In this document: piece after piece, positions 27,340 to 36,807 of the stretch | How the letters are laid out: each line of letters begins with the position of its first letter | Numbering within the stretch: position 1 is the first letter of the stretch | DNA from: Lachnospiraceae bacterium | Lineage (GTDB): Bacteria > Bacillota > Clostridia > Lachnospirales > Lachnospiraceae | DNA: 64,000 bases | Assembly: GCA_024684085.1 (NCBI GenBank) | Contig: JAIKXM010000039.1 | Span: forward strand, 104,668 to 168,667 | Reading direction: 5' to 3' | Program-made: the position numbers and the translations under genes | Notes under the pieces: model-generated | What the model was told of the DNA's origin: nothing | Database searches by the model: none | What the model saw: only the letters and a program-made list of their open reading frames with translations

Positions 27340-28548
27340 ATGAATCTCTATGTTACACCAGGTCAACTAAACGGAAGATTGACTGCTCCCCCGTCACGAA
27401 GTTACGCTCATCGTTATATCATATGCGCGGCGTTGTCCCGGGGGACGAGTATCATTCATAACTTTGTACCCAATGACGACCTTATCACTACCTTGGAAGC
27501 TATGAAGGTAATGGGTTGTGAGTATAGTATTTCAGGAACTGAGCTGACCATCACCGGAACTTCGGCAGAGCTGATCAACCGTCTGCACTTTGACTGTAAG
27601 AACTCACTCTCGACCTTACGTATATTGATCCCCATATCAATGGTCTTCTCAAGGGACGTTATATTCACCGGCACACCCGAACTTCTTGAGCAGGGACTTA
27701 GTGCATTCAAGGAAATGTTCATCAAAAAGGGAATTTCCGTAATGCAGACTTCCGGCGAGATACATATTAACGGTGAGTTCACTCCCGGCAGGTTTGAATT
27801 CCCCAATACCATCAACAGGCAGTATGTAAGCGGTATGTTCTTCGCGCTTCCGAGACTTTCCAAAAACTCGATATTACGTGTTAAATCTCCCATCGACTAC
27901 CGCTCTTACATCGATATGACTCTGGATGCACTGAAGACTTCCGGCGTATATATAAGTGAATTACTTCCGGGCATCTTCAATATCAAGGGTAATCAGTCCT
28001 ACAAAGGCTCTGATATGACACTGGAAGGCGATTGGGTAAGCGGTGCCAACCTTCTCTGCTACAACTACATCGGAAGTAATGTTACCGTTTTGGGGCTCAA
28101 TGAAGAGAGCCTTCAGATAGATAAGGATGCCGTATCTCTTATGGACAAGCTGGCTGAAGGCAATTGCTCAATCAATATTTCCAATTACCTTGATCTCGGT
28201 CCGTTGCTCTTCGCAATGGCAGCAGTCAAGGAAGGTGCTACTTTCACAGGTATCCGTAAGCTTCGTGAGAAAGAACCTAACAGGATCAATTCAATGATCG
28301 AAGAACTTAAGGCATTTAACGTTAAGTGTATCGTATCAGATGATTCGATCGTTGTTCCCAAGGTTCAGCTTAAGCGTCCGGATATGCCGGTTTCATCACA
28401 CAATGACAGCCGTATCGCCATGGCACTCACCTTCCTGTTAAGCATTACCGGAGGTATCATGAGTGACGCAGAGATAATCAATAATCATTATCCTGCATTC
28501 TATGACGATCTGAGCGCATTAGGACTCAAAGTTCATTATAAGGAATAA
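27340..28548 (+). CDS. aroA: EPSP synthase-family protein (AroA-like), active site diverged
   Basis: 402 aa, near the family's usual 420-430. The fold is recognisable throughout: PPSRSYAHRYIICAALSRG at the start, NSLSTLRILIPIS, SYIDMTLDAL, LREKEPNRINSMIEELKAF and NDSRIAMALTFL. Compared with E. coli AroA, several substrate-site residues are changed: Lys22 to Arg20, Gly96 to Leu90, Arg124 to Glu114, Ser170 to Arg160, His385 to Ser357 and Lys411 to Asn382. Asp313 (Asp285), Glu341 (Glu312), Arg344 (Arg315) and Arg386 (Arg358) remain. It may be a slow or altered enolpyruvyl transferase rather than a standard shikimate enzyme. AAAGGA precedes the ATG. It stands alone on the plus strand; aroQ is 19 kb away. 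Confidence 0.85.
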   Translation: MNLYVTPGQLNGRLTAPPSRSYAHRYIICAALSRGTSIIHNFVPNDDLITTLEAMKVMGCEYSISGTELTITGTSAELINRLHFDCKNSLSTLRILIPISMVFSRDVIFTGTPELLEQGLSAFKEMFIKKGISVMQTSGEIHINGEFTPGRFEFPNTINRQYVSGMFFALPRLSKNSILRVKSPIDYRSYIDMTLDALKTSGVYISELLPGIFNIKGNQSYKGSDMTLEGDWVSGANLLCYNYIGSNVTVLGLNEESLQIDKDAVSLMDKLAEGNCSINISNYLDLGPLLFAMAAVKEGATFTGIRKLREKEPNRINSMIEELKAFNVKCIVSDDSIVVPKVQLKRPDMPVSSHNDSRIAMALTFLLSITGGIMSDAEIINNHYPAFYDDLSALGLKVHYKE

Positions 28549-28592
28549 GATAGAGTATAATATCTTCACGCATTCCTTTTTTCCGAAAAAGA

Positions 28593-28630
28593 GGATGAGG
28601 AGCAGACATCTACTGCTCCTCATCCTTCTT
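28593..28630 (+). terminator. Terminator of the AroA-like gene
   Basis: GGATGAGGAGCAG, seven bases, CTGCTCCTCATCC, then TTCTTTTT. The 13-bp perfect stem overlaps the last codons of the convergent radical SAM gene. Confidence 0.85.
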
Positions 28631-29539
28631 TTTATGGAATAGGAAATTGCTTCCTGTCTCATTGATCATCTTATTGATACTGTTAATAACCTTTTTCTTA
28701 TCTCCGCTCCACAACGGAGCGATAAGCTCTCTTTTATCACCGTCGCCGGTAAGCCTGTGTACCACAAAGCCTTCCGGAATAAGCTTAAGGCATTTTCTGA
28801 GGATCTCTATATACTCATCAAGGCTAAGCACATCGAATTTCCCGTCCGCATAGTCCAGTGCAAGATCCGTACCCTTAAGTACGTGCAGTAGTTGTAACTT
28901 AATACCGTCTGCACCTGATCTTACAACATATCGTACTGTATCTGACATCATCTCTTCCGTCTCGCCCGGAAGTCCTATTATCACATGCGTTATGACATGA
29001 GGTATTCCGATCTTCTTAAGATTAATGACAGCAGTGTCATATTCTTCAAGATCGTAACCTCTCCTTATATACTCTGCAGTAGCCGGATGTATTGTCTGCA
29101 AGCCCAGTTCCACCCAGATCGGTTTGATACTGTTTAGTTCCTTAAGCAGTTCAAGAACTTCTTCTCCCAGACAATCAGGTCTTGTTGCTATCGATAGCGC
29201 AACCACCTCTTCCTCCGAGACAGCTGCCATAAAGAGTTCCCTAAGTCTGGCAACAGGAGCATAGGTATTGGTAAACGCCTGAAAGTAGGCTATATATCCT
29301 TCTACATTCCGAACCTTGCTCTCTATACGCCTGATCCCTTCACGAATCGAATCATGAACGGAATCAGCTGTGACACTTGCGGCAAAATCACCACTTCCCT
29401 GACCGGAACAGAATATACAGCCTCCATATCCTTTTGTTCCGTCTCTGTTAGGACAGGTGAATCCTCCGTCAAGTGCGATCTTATAGATCTTACCGCCGAA
29501 GACCTGTATGGTATAATCATTGGTACGTGTAATATGCAT
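28610..29539 (-). CDS. TIGR01212-family radical SAM protein (YtqA-like)
   Basis: 309 aa. The [4Fe-4S]/SAM motif is the CX11CX2C variant of this family: Cys29, Cys41 and Cys44 in FTCPNRDGTKGYGGCIFCS. Later landmarks are TRPDCLGEEVLELLKEL, WVELGLQTIHPATAEYIRRG and THVIIGLPGETEEMMSDTV. YtqA relatives are tied to tRNA or other RNA modification only by inference; the substrate is unknown. The C-terminal tail (KKKDEEQ) is encoded within the terminator stem of the convergent gene. It starts 14 bases after the downstream HD-GYP gene stop, so it may share that transcript. Confidence 0.93.
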   Translation of the reverse strand: MHITRTNDYTIQVFGGKIYKIALDGGFTCPNRDGTKGYGGCIFCSGQGSGDFAASVTADSVHDSIREGIRRIESKVRNVEGYIAYFQAFTNTYAPVARLRELFMAAVSEEEVVALSIATRPDCLGEEVLELLKELNSIKPIWVELGLQTIHPATAEYIRRGYDLEEYDTAVINLKKIGIPHVITHVIIGLPGETEEMMSDTVRYVVRSGADGIKLQLLHVLKGTDLALDYADGKFDVLSLDEYIEILRKCLKLIPEGFVVHRLTGDGDKRELIAPLWSGDKKKVINSINKMINETGSNFLFHKKKDEEQ

Positions 29540-29553
29540 AATATCCAGTCTGT

Positions 29554-31704
29554 TTATACTACGTTCAAACCGCTTATCGCTTTTCTGAACAGCCTGATCT
29601 CATCTTCGTCCTTGCCGAAGAGAACAACAATACTGATACTGTCATTATATCTGACGCAGACATCCCATGCCTTCATGAAAGGACTGACGATCCGGGAGAT
29701 ATCATTGCCTCCGTCCTTATCTTCAAGAATGTAAGAATCAATCTTATCTCCTCTTCGTTCAAGCAGTTTCATTATAAAATATAACATCCTTAAGTGACTC
29801 GGATTATTGGTACTGATACCTCTTTTCCTGGACATCTCATGTAACTTCTTCTCAAGTAAAGAGGACTTCTGGACCTTACCTTCTTCGGATACCGACATTC
29901 CGCTAACGGTAACCGGACAGATCTCCCCTTCATCCATCAGCCTTACGAAGATATCGGCGATCGCAGGATCAAACTGCGTTCCCGCACATCTGACTATCTC
30001 CTTCCTGACCTCTTCATCAGATAATCTCTTTCGATATACACGGTTGGAAGTCATGGCATCATAACAATCCGCGATACACAGCATCCTCGCGATCAGCGGA
30101 ATATCTGTCTCGGATAAGCCTTCAGGATAGCCTTTACCGTCGAATCTCTCATGATGATACTTGATACCGTCAACAAGATCACGGATACTAATATCTATAT
30201 ATTCACCCATCAGATCGGCACCGATGAGTACATGCTTCTTCATCATCTCAAATTCATTATCATCAAGTCTGCCATCCTTATTAAGGATCGTATCTGCCAC
30301 TCCGATCTTACCTATATCATGCATGACTCCGATATAATGAATTCTTAAGATATCATCTTCTGAAAAATCATAATCTGCCGCCATTCCTCTTGCCAGTACG
30401 GCAACATATTCTCCCACTCTCTCCGAATGTCCGCCGGTATACTCATCTTTGGCATCTATGGCACCTGCAAGAGTCTCAACCGAATCGATGAGCATATTAC
30501 TTCTGGTATCCTGACTCTCACGAACTTCCTTGGAGATGCTCATAATTACCTGAATAACCGTCGCCATCATCAGAACAAGAAGTCCTATACAGATAAAGAG
30601 TCCCAGAATATTAAAATCCGTGAAATAGAATACGATCAGTTCAAGCGCCGCAGCCGGAATAAAGCCACACATGCCCATGGCGACGATCTTATATTCCCTG
30701 ATATCATGAGTAATTACATCTTTTACAAAAATGCCCAGAACTATCGCAAGTTCAATACCCAGCCATGAGTTGGAGATCACAAGCGTATCATAGAATCTTA
30801 CAGTACCTGTAACATGCAGAATGATATTGACTATCATTATAATAGTGGAAACAGATTCCATCGCAAGATATATATGACTGTAACGTTTGTGCTGTATCTC
30901 ATCGAAGTACAGAGCAGCGAAGACACTTAACATCTCGAGCGCCATATAACACAGGACACCTGTCATAGTAGGTCTGTTGAAGAACAACTGCCTTAACCTC
31001 GACTCGAATAATATCCAGAGCACTGTCTCGATTATAAAAAAGCCGAGATATATAGATCCTCTGTTTTTACCGGTGAAGATGATCACGATACCGGCACTGA
31101 CGGAGAATACGATGCCCACGATCAAGATGACAAAGGCAGCAACTGTCACTACGATATTCTCGTTGATAACAGGGAACCATACATTATTACCGGGGCCGAT
31201 CGTCACTTCACTTATCCTGCCCATCTCACTTATATCAACCTTGATCTCCACATTTTTGCCACGATCATTGCCGTCTAATGGCACAACAACATATGCACTG
31301 TGAAGATAATAGGAATGTTCCTCTTTATCATCTGCCATGAAGCTGTCTCTAAGCACGCCGTCAATATATATGTATATATCCTGCATACTCTCTCTGACCA
31401 TCAGACTACTATTGTCTGAGATGTCATCGGGAATGGTATTGCGTAATGTAACAGTATCGCCTGCCTTAGCATCAACCGTAAGAGGAAGGTCGACACTCTT
31501 AATACTGCCATTATGCTCAAGCTCCCATCTCTCCCCGAATGAATACAGATCAAAAGAGCCCATACTTGCTTCTCCGGTATTCTCCCCGGTCACTGCGGCA
31601 TCAACGATGATGAAGACCGTAAGGAAGAACATCCCGAGAGCAAACAGGATGATCAGATATTCATAAAAATATAATCTGTTCTCGTTCTGTATATCTTTGT
31701 TCAT
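29554..31704 (-). CDS. Membrane HD-GYP c-di-GMP phosphodiesterase, paralog A
   Basis: 716 aa. One N-terminal helix (residues about 12-35), an extracellular sensor domain (about 45-175, GSFDLYSFGERWELEHNGS...), seven or so helices (about 180-390) in a 7TMR-DISM-like layout, then HD-GYP. The HD residues lie in GVMHDIGKIGVADTILNKDG, and KYHHERFDGKGYPEGL is the GYP signature; AIDAKDEYTGGHSERVG precedes them. By family it hydrolyses c-di-GMP. A C-terminal ~110-aa extension ends WDVCVRYNDSISIVVLFGKD, resembling a degenerate GGDEF end. It follows paralog B by nine bases and has no clear ribosome site, so it depends on the same transcript. Confidence 0.93.
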   Translation of the reverse strand: MNKDIQNENRLYFYEYLIILFALGMFFLTVFIIVDAAVTGENTGEASMGSFDLYSFGERWELEHNGSIKSVDLPLTVDAKAGDTVTLRNTIPDDISDNSSLMVRESMQDIYIYIDGVLRDSFMADDKEEHSYYLHSAYVVVPLDGNDRGKNVEIKVDISEMGRISEVTIGPGNNVWFPVINENIVVTVAAFVILIVGIVFSVSAGIVIIFTGKNRGSIYLGFFIIETVLWILFESRLRQLFFNRPTMTGVLCYMALEMLSVFAALYFDEIQHKRYSHIYLAMESVSTIIMIVNIILHVTGTVRFYDTLVISNSWLGIELAIVLGIFVKDVITHDIREYKIVAMGMCGFIPAAALELIVFYFTDFNILGLFICIGLLVLMMATVIQVIMSISKEVRESQDTRSNMLIDSVETLAGAIDAKDEYTGGHSERVGEYVAVLARGMAADYDFSEDDILRIHYIGVMHDIGKIGVADTILNKDGRLDDNEFEMMKKHVLIGADLMGEYIDISIRDLVDGIKYHHERFDGKGYPEGLSETDIPLIARMLCIADCYDAMTSNRVYRKRLSDEEVRKEIVRCAGTQFDPAIADIFVRLMDEGEICPVTVSGMSVSEEGKVQKSSLLEKKLHEMSRKRGISTNNPSHLRMLYFIMKLLERRGDKIDSYILEDKDGGNDISRIVSPFMKAWDVCVRYNDSISIVVLFGKDEDEIRLFRKAISGLNVV

Positions 31705-31713
31705 ATGTATTTT

Positions 31714-33846
31714 TTAGATCAACTTCCCCTGTCTCTTCAAAGCAGTCTCAAAAGACTTAAGCTCGTCCGTTTTTTTATCAAAGACAACCACAAGATAAAT
31801 CTCATCGTTATATCTTATACACATATCCCATTTGCCGAGGAAAGGCTTCATGGCTGTCAGCACATCAGTATCTGCGTCCGAAGCTTTGACGATGTAAGAA
31901 TCGGCATTAATTCCCTTTCTCTCCATAAGCTTCATGATAAAATACAGCATCCTGATATGTGAAGAATACATATTCTTCATGGGATAAGTAGCCTGCAGTT
32001 CACTCAGTTTCAATGCCAACAGTGAAGACTGAAGCGCATCACCCTCTTTATTAACAGACATACCCTCCAGAGTAATAGGTACGATCTTGCCTTCGTCCAG
32101 CAATTTTACGAATATATCCGTAAGTTCAGGATCAAACTGAGTTCCCGAGCCCTTAAGTATCTCATCTCTAACATCCAGATCGTCAAGACGATTCCTGTAC
32201 AGACGATTGGAAGTCATGGCGTCATAACAGTCGGCCAGACATAACATCCTTGCAATAAGAGGAATATGACTTCCCTCGCGTCCTTCGGGATAACCCTTAC
32301 CGTCATATCTCTCATGATGAAATCTGATACCGTCCTCAAGATCTCCAAGGTTATTATCCATGCCTTTCATAAGCTCGCCACCGATAAGCGCATGTTTCTT
32401 CATAAGTTCGAACTCATAATCATTAAGCTGTCCGCCCTTATTAAGGATATTGTCGGCGACACCTATCTTGCCGATATCATGAAGGGTTCCTATATACCTT
32501 ACTCTCCTTATATCTTCTTCAGAAAAAGAATAGTCATCCGCCATTTCTTTGGCCAGTTCTGCAACATATAGTCCGACTCTCTCCGAATGACCGCCTGTGT
32601 ACTCATCCTTGGCATCAATAGCTCCGGCAATGGTCTTAATGGTATTGACTACCATCTTCATCTGAACATTCTGTCTCTCATGTGCGTCATAGATAATATC
32701 CATTACCATCTGTACCAGAGTCGCGATCATAAGTAATATAAGTCCTATACACATATAGAAACCTATAGTATGAAAGGGATTGGTGTAATAATCATAGAAC
32801 TCCATCCCCGCCATGATTACGAACATTGCGATTCCGGCAGAAATGATCAGATATTTCTTCACTTCGCCCGATCTGATATCCATGATCAGGAATGCGATCA
32901 ATACAACAAGTTCTGCTATAAGCCAGATATTAACGAATATCAATGTATCATGGAATTCCAGAACACCTGTAAAATGAAGAATGCAATTAAAGATGCACAG
33001 GAAGCATGATACGATCTCAAGTATTACATATACCTGATTACGACGTCTGCCCTGTATCTCATTGAAGAACAGCGCCGCGAAGATACCGAGTATCTCTACC
33101 GAGAAATAGGAAGTAAGATTACATAAGGTCGCCGCAGGCAGCAATAACTGTCTGATACCGCACTCACTGAATACCCATATACCGATATCCATCATCATAA
33201 GTGCAAAATAGACAAGACTCTTTCCTCTTGCAATACTACCTTCAATAATAAGCGCAAGCACCATAAGGACAAATCCGAGAGCAAATACTATGATCGCGGT
33301 AATGCATATCCTTAGATCATTATGTAATACCTTATATACTACATTATTACCGGGACCTATCAGCACTTCATTCAGGATCCCTTTGTCCTTAACGAATAAA
33401 CTGATCTCGATCTCTTTACCCGAATCTTCTTTATTCAGTTCTACGACCACGTATGATCTACGGCTGTAATATGATTTCTCTACAGCGTATTCTGTAAGGA
33501 ATTTTGATCGTTCCTTACCGTCTATACTGATGACGATATCCTGAAGGGTCACACGTACCATCAGACTGCTGTCATCGGGAATATCATCAGGCAGTTTATT
33601 GCGCAGATATATGAATTGCCCCTTTTTTGCATCAACAGTAGCCGGGAGATCCAAAGTCTTAACCGTATCCCCGTTCTCAACGACCCAGCCTTTATTAAAC
33701 GTCTCCGACTCAAATGACCCTATATTCGCTTCCCTGTCAGTACCCTTGGCAAATAACGCAACAACAGTCATTATCAGCGTGACAAGAAACATACTGTAAC
33801 AGAATGACTTGACAAGATACTCAATTATCTTTTCCCTGTTTTTCAT
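31714..33846 (-). CDS. Membrane HD-GYP c-di-GMP phosphodiesterase, paralog B
   Basis: 710 aa with the same architecture as its downstream neighbour: N-terminal helix, extracellular domain (NIGSFESETFNKGWVVENGD), helix bundle, HD-GYP (GTLHDIGKIGVADNILNKGG; FHHERYDGKGYPEG) and the same C-terminal extension (WDMCIRYNDEIYLVVVF). The pair is a tandem duplication whose extracellular domains have diverged most, suggesting different ligands. The start follows the metA stop with no gap (TAAATG), which suggests translational coupling to metA. All metal-binding HD and GYP residues appear intact. Confidence 0.93.
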   Translation of the reverse strand: MKNREKIIEYLVKSFCYSMFLVTLIMTVVALFAKGTDREANIGSFESETFNKGWVVENGDTVKTLDLPATVDAKKGQFIYLRNKLPDDIPDDSSLMVRVTLQDIVISIDGKERSKFLTEYAVEKSYYSRRSYVVVELNKEDSGKEIEISLFVKDKGILNEVLIGPGNNVVYKVLHNDLRICITAIIVFALGFVLMVLALIIEGSIARGKSLVYFALMMMDIGIWVFSECGIRQLLLPAATLCNLTSYFSVEILGIFAALFFNEIQGRRRNQVYVILEIVSCFLCIFNCILHFTGVLEFHDTLIFVNIWLIAELVVLIAFLIMDIRSGEVKKYLIISAGIAMFVIMAGMEFYDYYTNPFHTIGFYMCIGLILLMIATLVQMVMDIIYDAHERQNVQMKMVVNTIKTIAGAIDAKDEYTGGHSERVGLYVAELAKEMADDYSFSEEDIRRVRYIGTLHDIGKIGVADNILNKGGQLNDYEFELMKKHALIGGELMKGMDNNLGDLEDGIRFHHERYDGKGYPEGREGSHIPLIARMLCLADCYDAMTSNRLYRNRLDDLDVRDEILKGSGTQFDPELTDIFVKLLDEGKIVPITLEGMSVNKEGDALQSSLLALKLSELQATYPMKNMYSSHIRMLYFIMKLMERKGINADSYIVKASDADTDVLTAMKPFLGKWDMCIRYNDEIYLVVVFDKKTDELKSFETALKRQGKLI

Positions 33847-34773
33847 TTATTTCTTATTTCCTATAGCTTCCACATCGTATGGAGTAGACTGGTATACGTA
33901 ATAATTCAACCAGTTGGTATATAATAACTGTCCCGCACTTCTCCAGTTAACTATCGGCTCCCTGGACGGATCATCATCCGGAAAATAATTGGCAGGTATC
34001 TTGGGATTAAGTCCCTTCTCAAGATCCCTGAAGTACTCCTTGGCAAGAGTATCGGCATCATATTCCGTATGGCAGGTAACAAAGAACTTCCTTGAATCCA
34101 CGGTCTTAGCGATAGTAACTCCGGCAATATCCGAATATGCCAGCAGTTCAAGTTCGGGAACCGCTTCTATATCCTTCTTCCTGACACCGATCTCCCTTGA
34201 CTGTGGGGCATAGAATACATCATCGAAGCCTCTTAACAGAGGTGATGTCGACTTAATTATCTTATGGCTGTATATGCCCGATAACTTCTCATCATAATAG
34301 AAATGATCGATGCCGTAATGATAATGAAGTCCGGCAAAAGCGCCCCAGCAGAGGTAAAATGTCGAATGAACATGAGTCTCCGCCCAATCGATTATACTGC
34401 ACAGTTCCTTCCAGTAAGCCACCTCTTCATACTTAACATACGCAAGCGGCGCTCCCGTTATTATCAGACCGTCGTACTTACGATCCTTCACCTCATCAAA
34501 GGTCATATAGAAAGTATCAAGATGCGAAACATCGGTATGCTTAGACTGATAAGTAGCCGTCTGAAGGAAATCCACATTCACCTGCAACGGACTGTTGGAA
34601 AGCTTCCTGAGCAGCTGAGTCTCTGTCACTTCTTTTGTCGGCATCAGATTAAGTATCAGTACATTAAGCGGTCTGATATCCTGATGCATCGCGCGATACT
34701 CAGTCATCACGAATATATTCTCTTTTTCCAAAATCGACTGTGCAGGCAACGAATCCTGAATCTTAATAGGCAT
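33847..34773 (-). CDS. metA: Homoserine O-acyltransferase (MetA family), Ala at position 111
   Basis: 308 aa, the usual size; it activates homoserine for methionine synthesis. Catalytic residues are seen: Cys142 in LCWGAFAGLHYHYG, His235 and Glu237 in FVTCHTEYD. The residue reported to decide the acyl donor (Glu111 for acetyl-CoA, Gly111 for succinyl-CoA) is Ala111 here, in GAPLAYVKYEEVAYW, so the donor cannot be assigned from sequence. AAGGAG lies nine bases before the ATG. It is directly followed by an HD-GYP gene with no spacing. No other methionine genes or SAM riboswitch are visible nearby. Confidence 0.95.
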   Translation of the reverse strand: MPIKIQDSLPAQSILEKENIFVMTEYRAMHQDIRPLNVLILNLMPTKEVTETQLLRKLSNSPLQVNVDFLQTATYQSKHTDVSHLDTFYMTFDEVKDRKYDGLIITGAPLAYVKYEEVAYWKELCSIIDWAETHVHSTFYLCWGAFAGLHYHYGIDHFYYDEKLSGIYSHKIIKSTSPLLRGFDDVFYAPQSREIGVRKKDIEAVPELELLAYSDIAGVTIAKTVDSRKFFVTCHTEYDADTLAKEYFRDLEKGLNPKIPANYFPDDDPSREPIVNWRSAGQLLYTNWLNYYVYQSTPYDVEAIGNKK

Positions 34774-34836
34774 TACATTTATCTCCTTATAATAGTATTC
34801 ATAAGAGTTTAATTAATTTTAATATCATCAACCGGA

Positions 34837-36807
34837 TCAGGCATCAAGGAATCTCAATTTGAAGTCTTCTTCACTGATGATCTCAACTCCAAGTTCCTTG
34901 GCTTTCTTATTCTTCGATGATGACGAATTGATATCATTATTGATAAGCGCCGTTGTATTGCCGGTAACGCTTCCCGTCACCTTGCCTCCCATGGACTCGA
35001 TAACGGCCTTCAGTTCATCACGATTGGCATAACCGTTAAGACTTCCCGTGATAACAAAACTCTTACCGCTTATCATCACATTATCCTTAACAGTTTCCGC
35101 CTTCCTGAATGTGAGCTCTTCCCTCAGCTCTCTCACAAGTTCAAGCTTCTCTTTATTTGCAAAAAATACCGCAACTGAGCCTGCAAGCACCTCGCCGATA
35201 CCCTGAATGCCGTTAAGCTCATCTATGCCTGCCTGTGAGAGCCTGTCAATATCATCATCGAAATGACTGCATATCACCTTGGCATTGGCAAGCCCTATCC
35301 CGGGGATACCAAGTGCATAGAGAAATCTTGCAGGAACAGTCTCCCTGCTCTTATCTATTGCTGCGATCAGATTATCAAAGGATCTCTTACCGAATCCCTC
35401 GATCTCTGTTATCTTCTCTTCCTTATCCTTAAGATAATATATATCCCTGATCTTCTTTATCAAACCGAGGCCGATGAACTTCTCCAGTGTTGCCTCACTT
35501 AAGCCCTCGATATTCATCGCATCACGACTTACATAAAGCGAAAGTGCTTTGATCTGCTTAGCCATACACTCAGGATTAAGGCAGTATAGTGACTTGGCAT
35601 CGACAAGTTGTCTTATCTCCGTCTGACCGCCGCAACATGGACATGTATCAGGAATGACAACAGTGTCAGAACCGTCCAGATTCTCAGCTATCTGCGGAAT
35701 GATCATATTGGCCTTATATACGTTTATACGATCTCCTATGCCGAGCTTCAGATTCTTAAGAACACTTATATTATGAACGCTTGCTCTCGATACAGTAGTG
35801 CCTTCAAGTTCAACAGGATCAAAGATAGCGACGGGATTGATAAGACCTGTACGGCTCGGACTCCACTCGATCTCTCTTAATGTAGTCTCTCTGATCTCAT
35901 CAGCCCATTTGAATGCTATCGAATCTCTCGGGTACTTGGCGGTCATTCCGAGTGACTTACCATATGCTATGTCTTCATAAGTAAGTACCAGACCGTCACT
36001 TGGAATATCGTAAGTCTTGATCTTCTCTTCGTAATCGGAGATGACCTGAAGGATATTATCTTTATCTACTTTGTGATATTCTACTACATCAAATCCAAGT
36101 CCGTTCAGAAATTCGAACTGGGCACTTCTGGATACATCAAGAGCCTCGCCCTCTGCCTGAACCAGATTAAAAGCATAGAAGAATACATTTCTCTCGGCGG
36201 TCACCTTATTGGACAATTGCCTTACTGAACCTGAACACAGATTCCTCGGATTCTTATATTTATCTTCCGTCTCGGGAATCTTCCTGTTGATCTCCTCGAA
36301 GTCGGAATACTTGATAACCGCTTCGCCCCTTACGATCAGCTGCCCCTTGAACGAGATCATATGAGGTATATTCTTAAAAACATAGGCATTATTGGTTACG
36401 ACTTCCCCAACTTCACCGTTACCCCTCGTAACAGCCTTAAGCAGCTTACCGTCTTCATAGGTAAGTACGATCGTCAGTCCGTCAAGCTTCCAGCTTAACA
36501 GGCCTTCCTTATCGTTAAGCCAGCTTCTAAGCTCTTCTCTGTCCTTGGTCTTGCCAAGCGACAGCATAGGCTTATCATGGCGCTCTCTCGGAAGCTCCTC
36601 CAGGGATTCATATCCGACATTAACCGTAGGTGAATCGGACATTACCACTCCCGTAGACTCCTCAAGCTTAACAAGCTCGTCATACAGGGCATCATATTCA
36701 TAATTACTCATTATCTCCCGATCTTCCGCATAATAGGCCTTGGAAGCCTTATTCAGCAGATCGATCAATTCTCTCATTCTTTCCATCATATTCCCATTTC
36801 CACTCAT
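34837..36807 (-). CDS. ligA: NAD-dependent DNA ligase
   Basis: Seals nicks using NAD+. 656 aa. Domain Ia (KASKAYYAEDREIMSNYEYD) is followed by the adenylation domain with Lys107 in SWKLDG; Ser replaces the common Glu two residues before the Lys, a variant I associate with Lachnospiraceae LigA. Then come an OB-fold, a four-Cys zinc finger (CPCCGG...CLNPEC), helix-hairpin-helix repeats (LGIPGIGLANAK, GIQGIGEVLA) and a C-terminal BRCT (SGKSFVITGSLNGYANRDEL). The ATG overlaps the rluF stop by one base (TAATG), so the two are coupled. Confidence 0.96.
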   Translation of the reverse strand: MSGNGNMMERMRELIDLLNKASKAYYAEDREIMSNYEYDALYDELVKLEESTGVVMSDSPTVNVGYESLEELPRERHDKPMLSLGKTKDREELRSWLNDKEGLLSWKLDGLTIVLTYEDGKLLKAVTRGNGEVGEVVTNNAYVFKNIPHMISFKGQLIVRGEAVIKYSDFEEINRKIPETEDKYKNPRNLCSGSVRQLSNKVTAERNVFFYAFNLVQAEGEALDVSRSAQFEFLNGLGFDVVEYHKVDKDNILQVISDYEEKIKTYDIPSDGLVLTYEDIAYGKSLGMTAKYPRDSIAFKWADEIRETTLREIEWSPSRTGLINPVAIFDPVELEGTTVSRASVHNISVLKNLKLGIGDRINVYKANMIIPQIAENLDGSDTVVIPDTCPCCGGQTEIRQLVDAKSLYCLNPECMAKQIKALSLYVSRDAMNIEGLSEATLEKFIGLGLIKKIRDIYYLKDKEEKITEIEGFGKRSFDNLIAAIDKSRETVPARFLYALGIPGIGLANAKVICSHFDDDIDRLSQAGIDELNGIQGIGEVLAGSVAVFFANKEKLELVRELREELTFRKAETVKDNVMISGKSFVITGSLNGYANRDELKAVIESMGGKVTGSVTGNTTALINNDINSSSSKNKKAKELGVEIISEEDFKLRFLDA

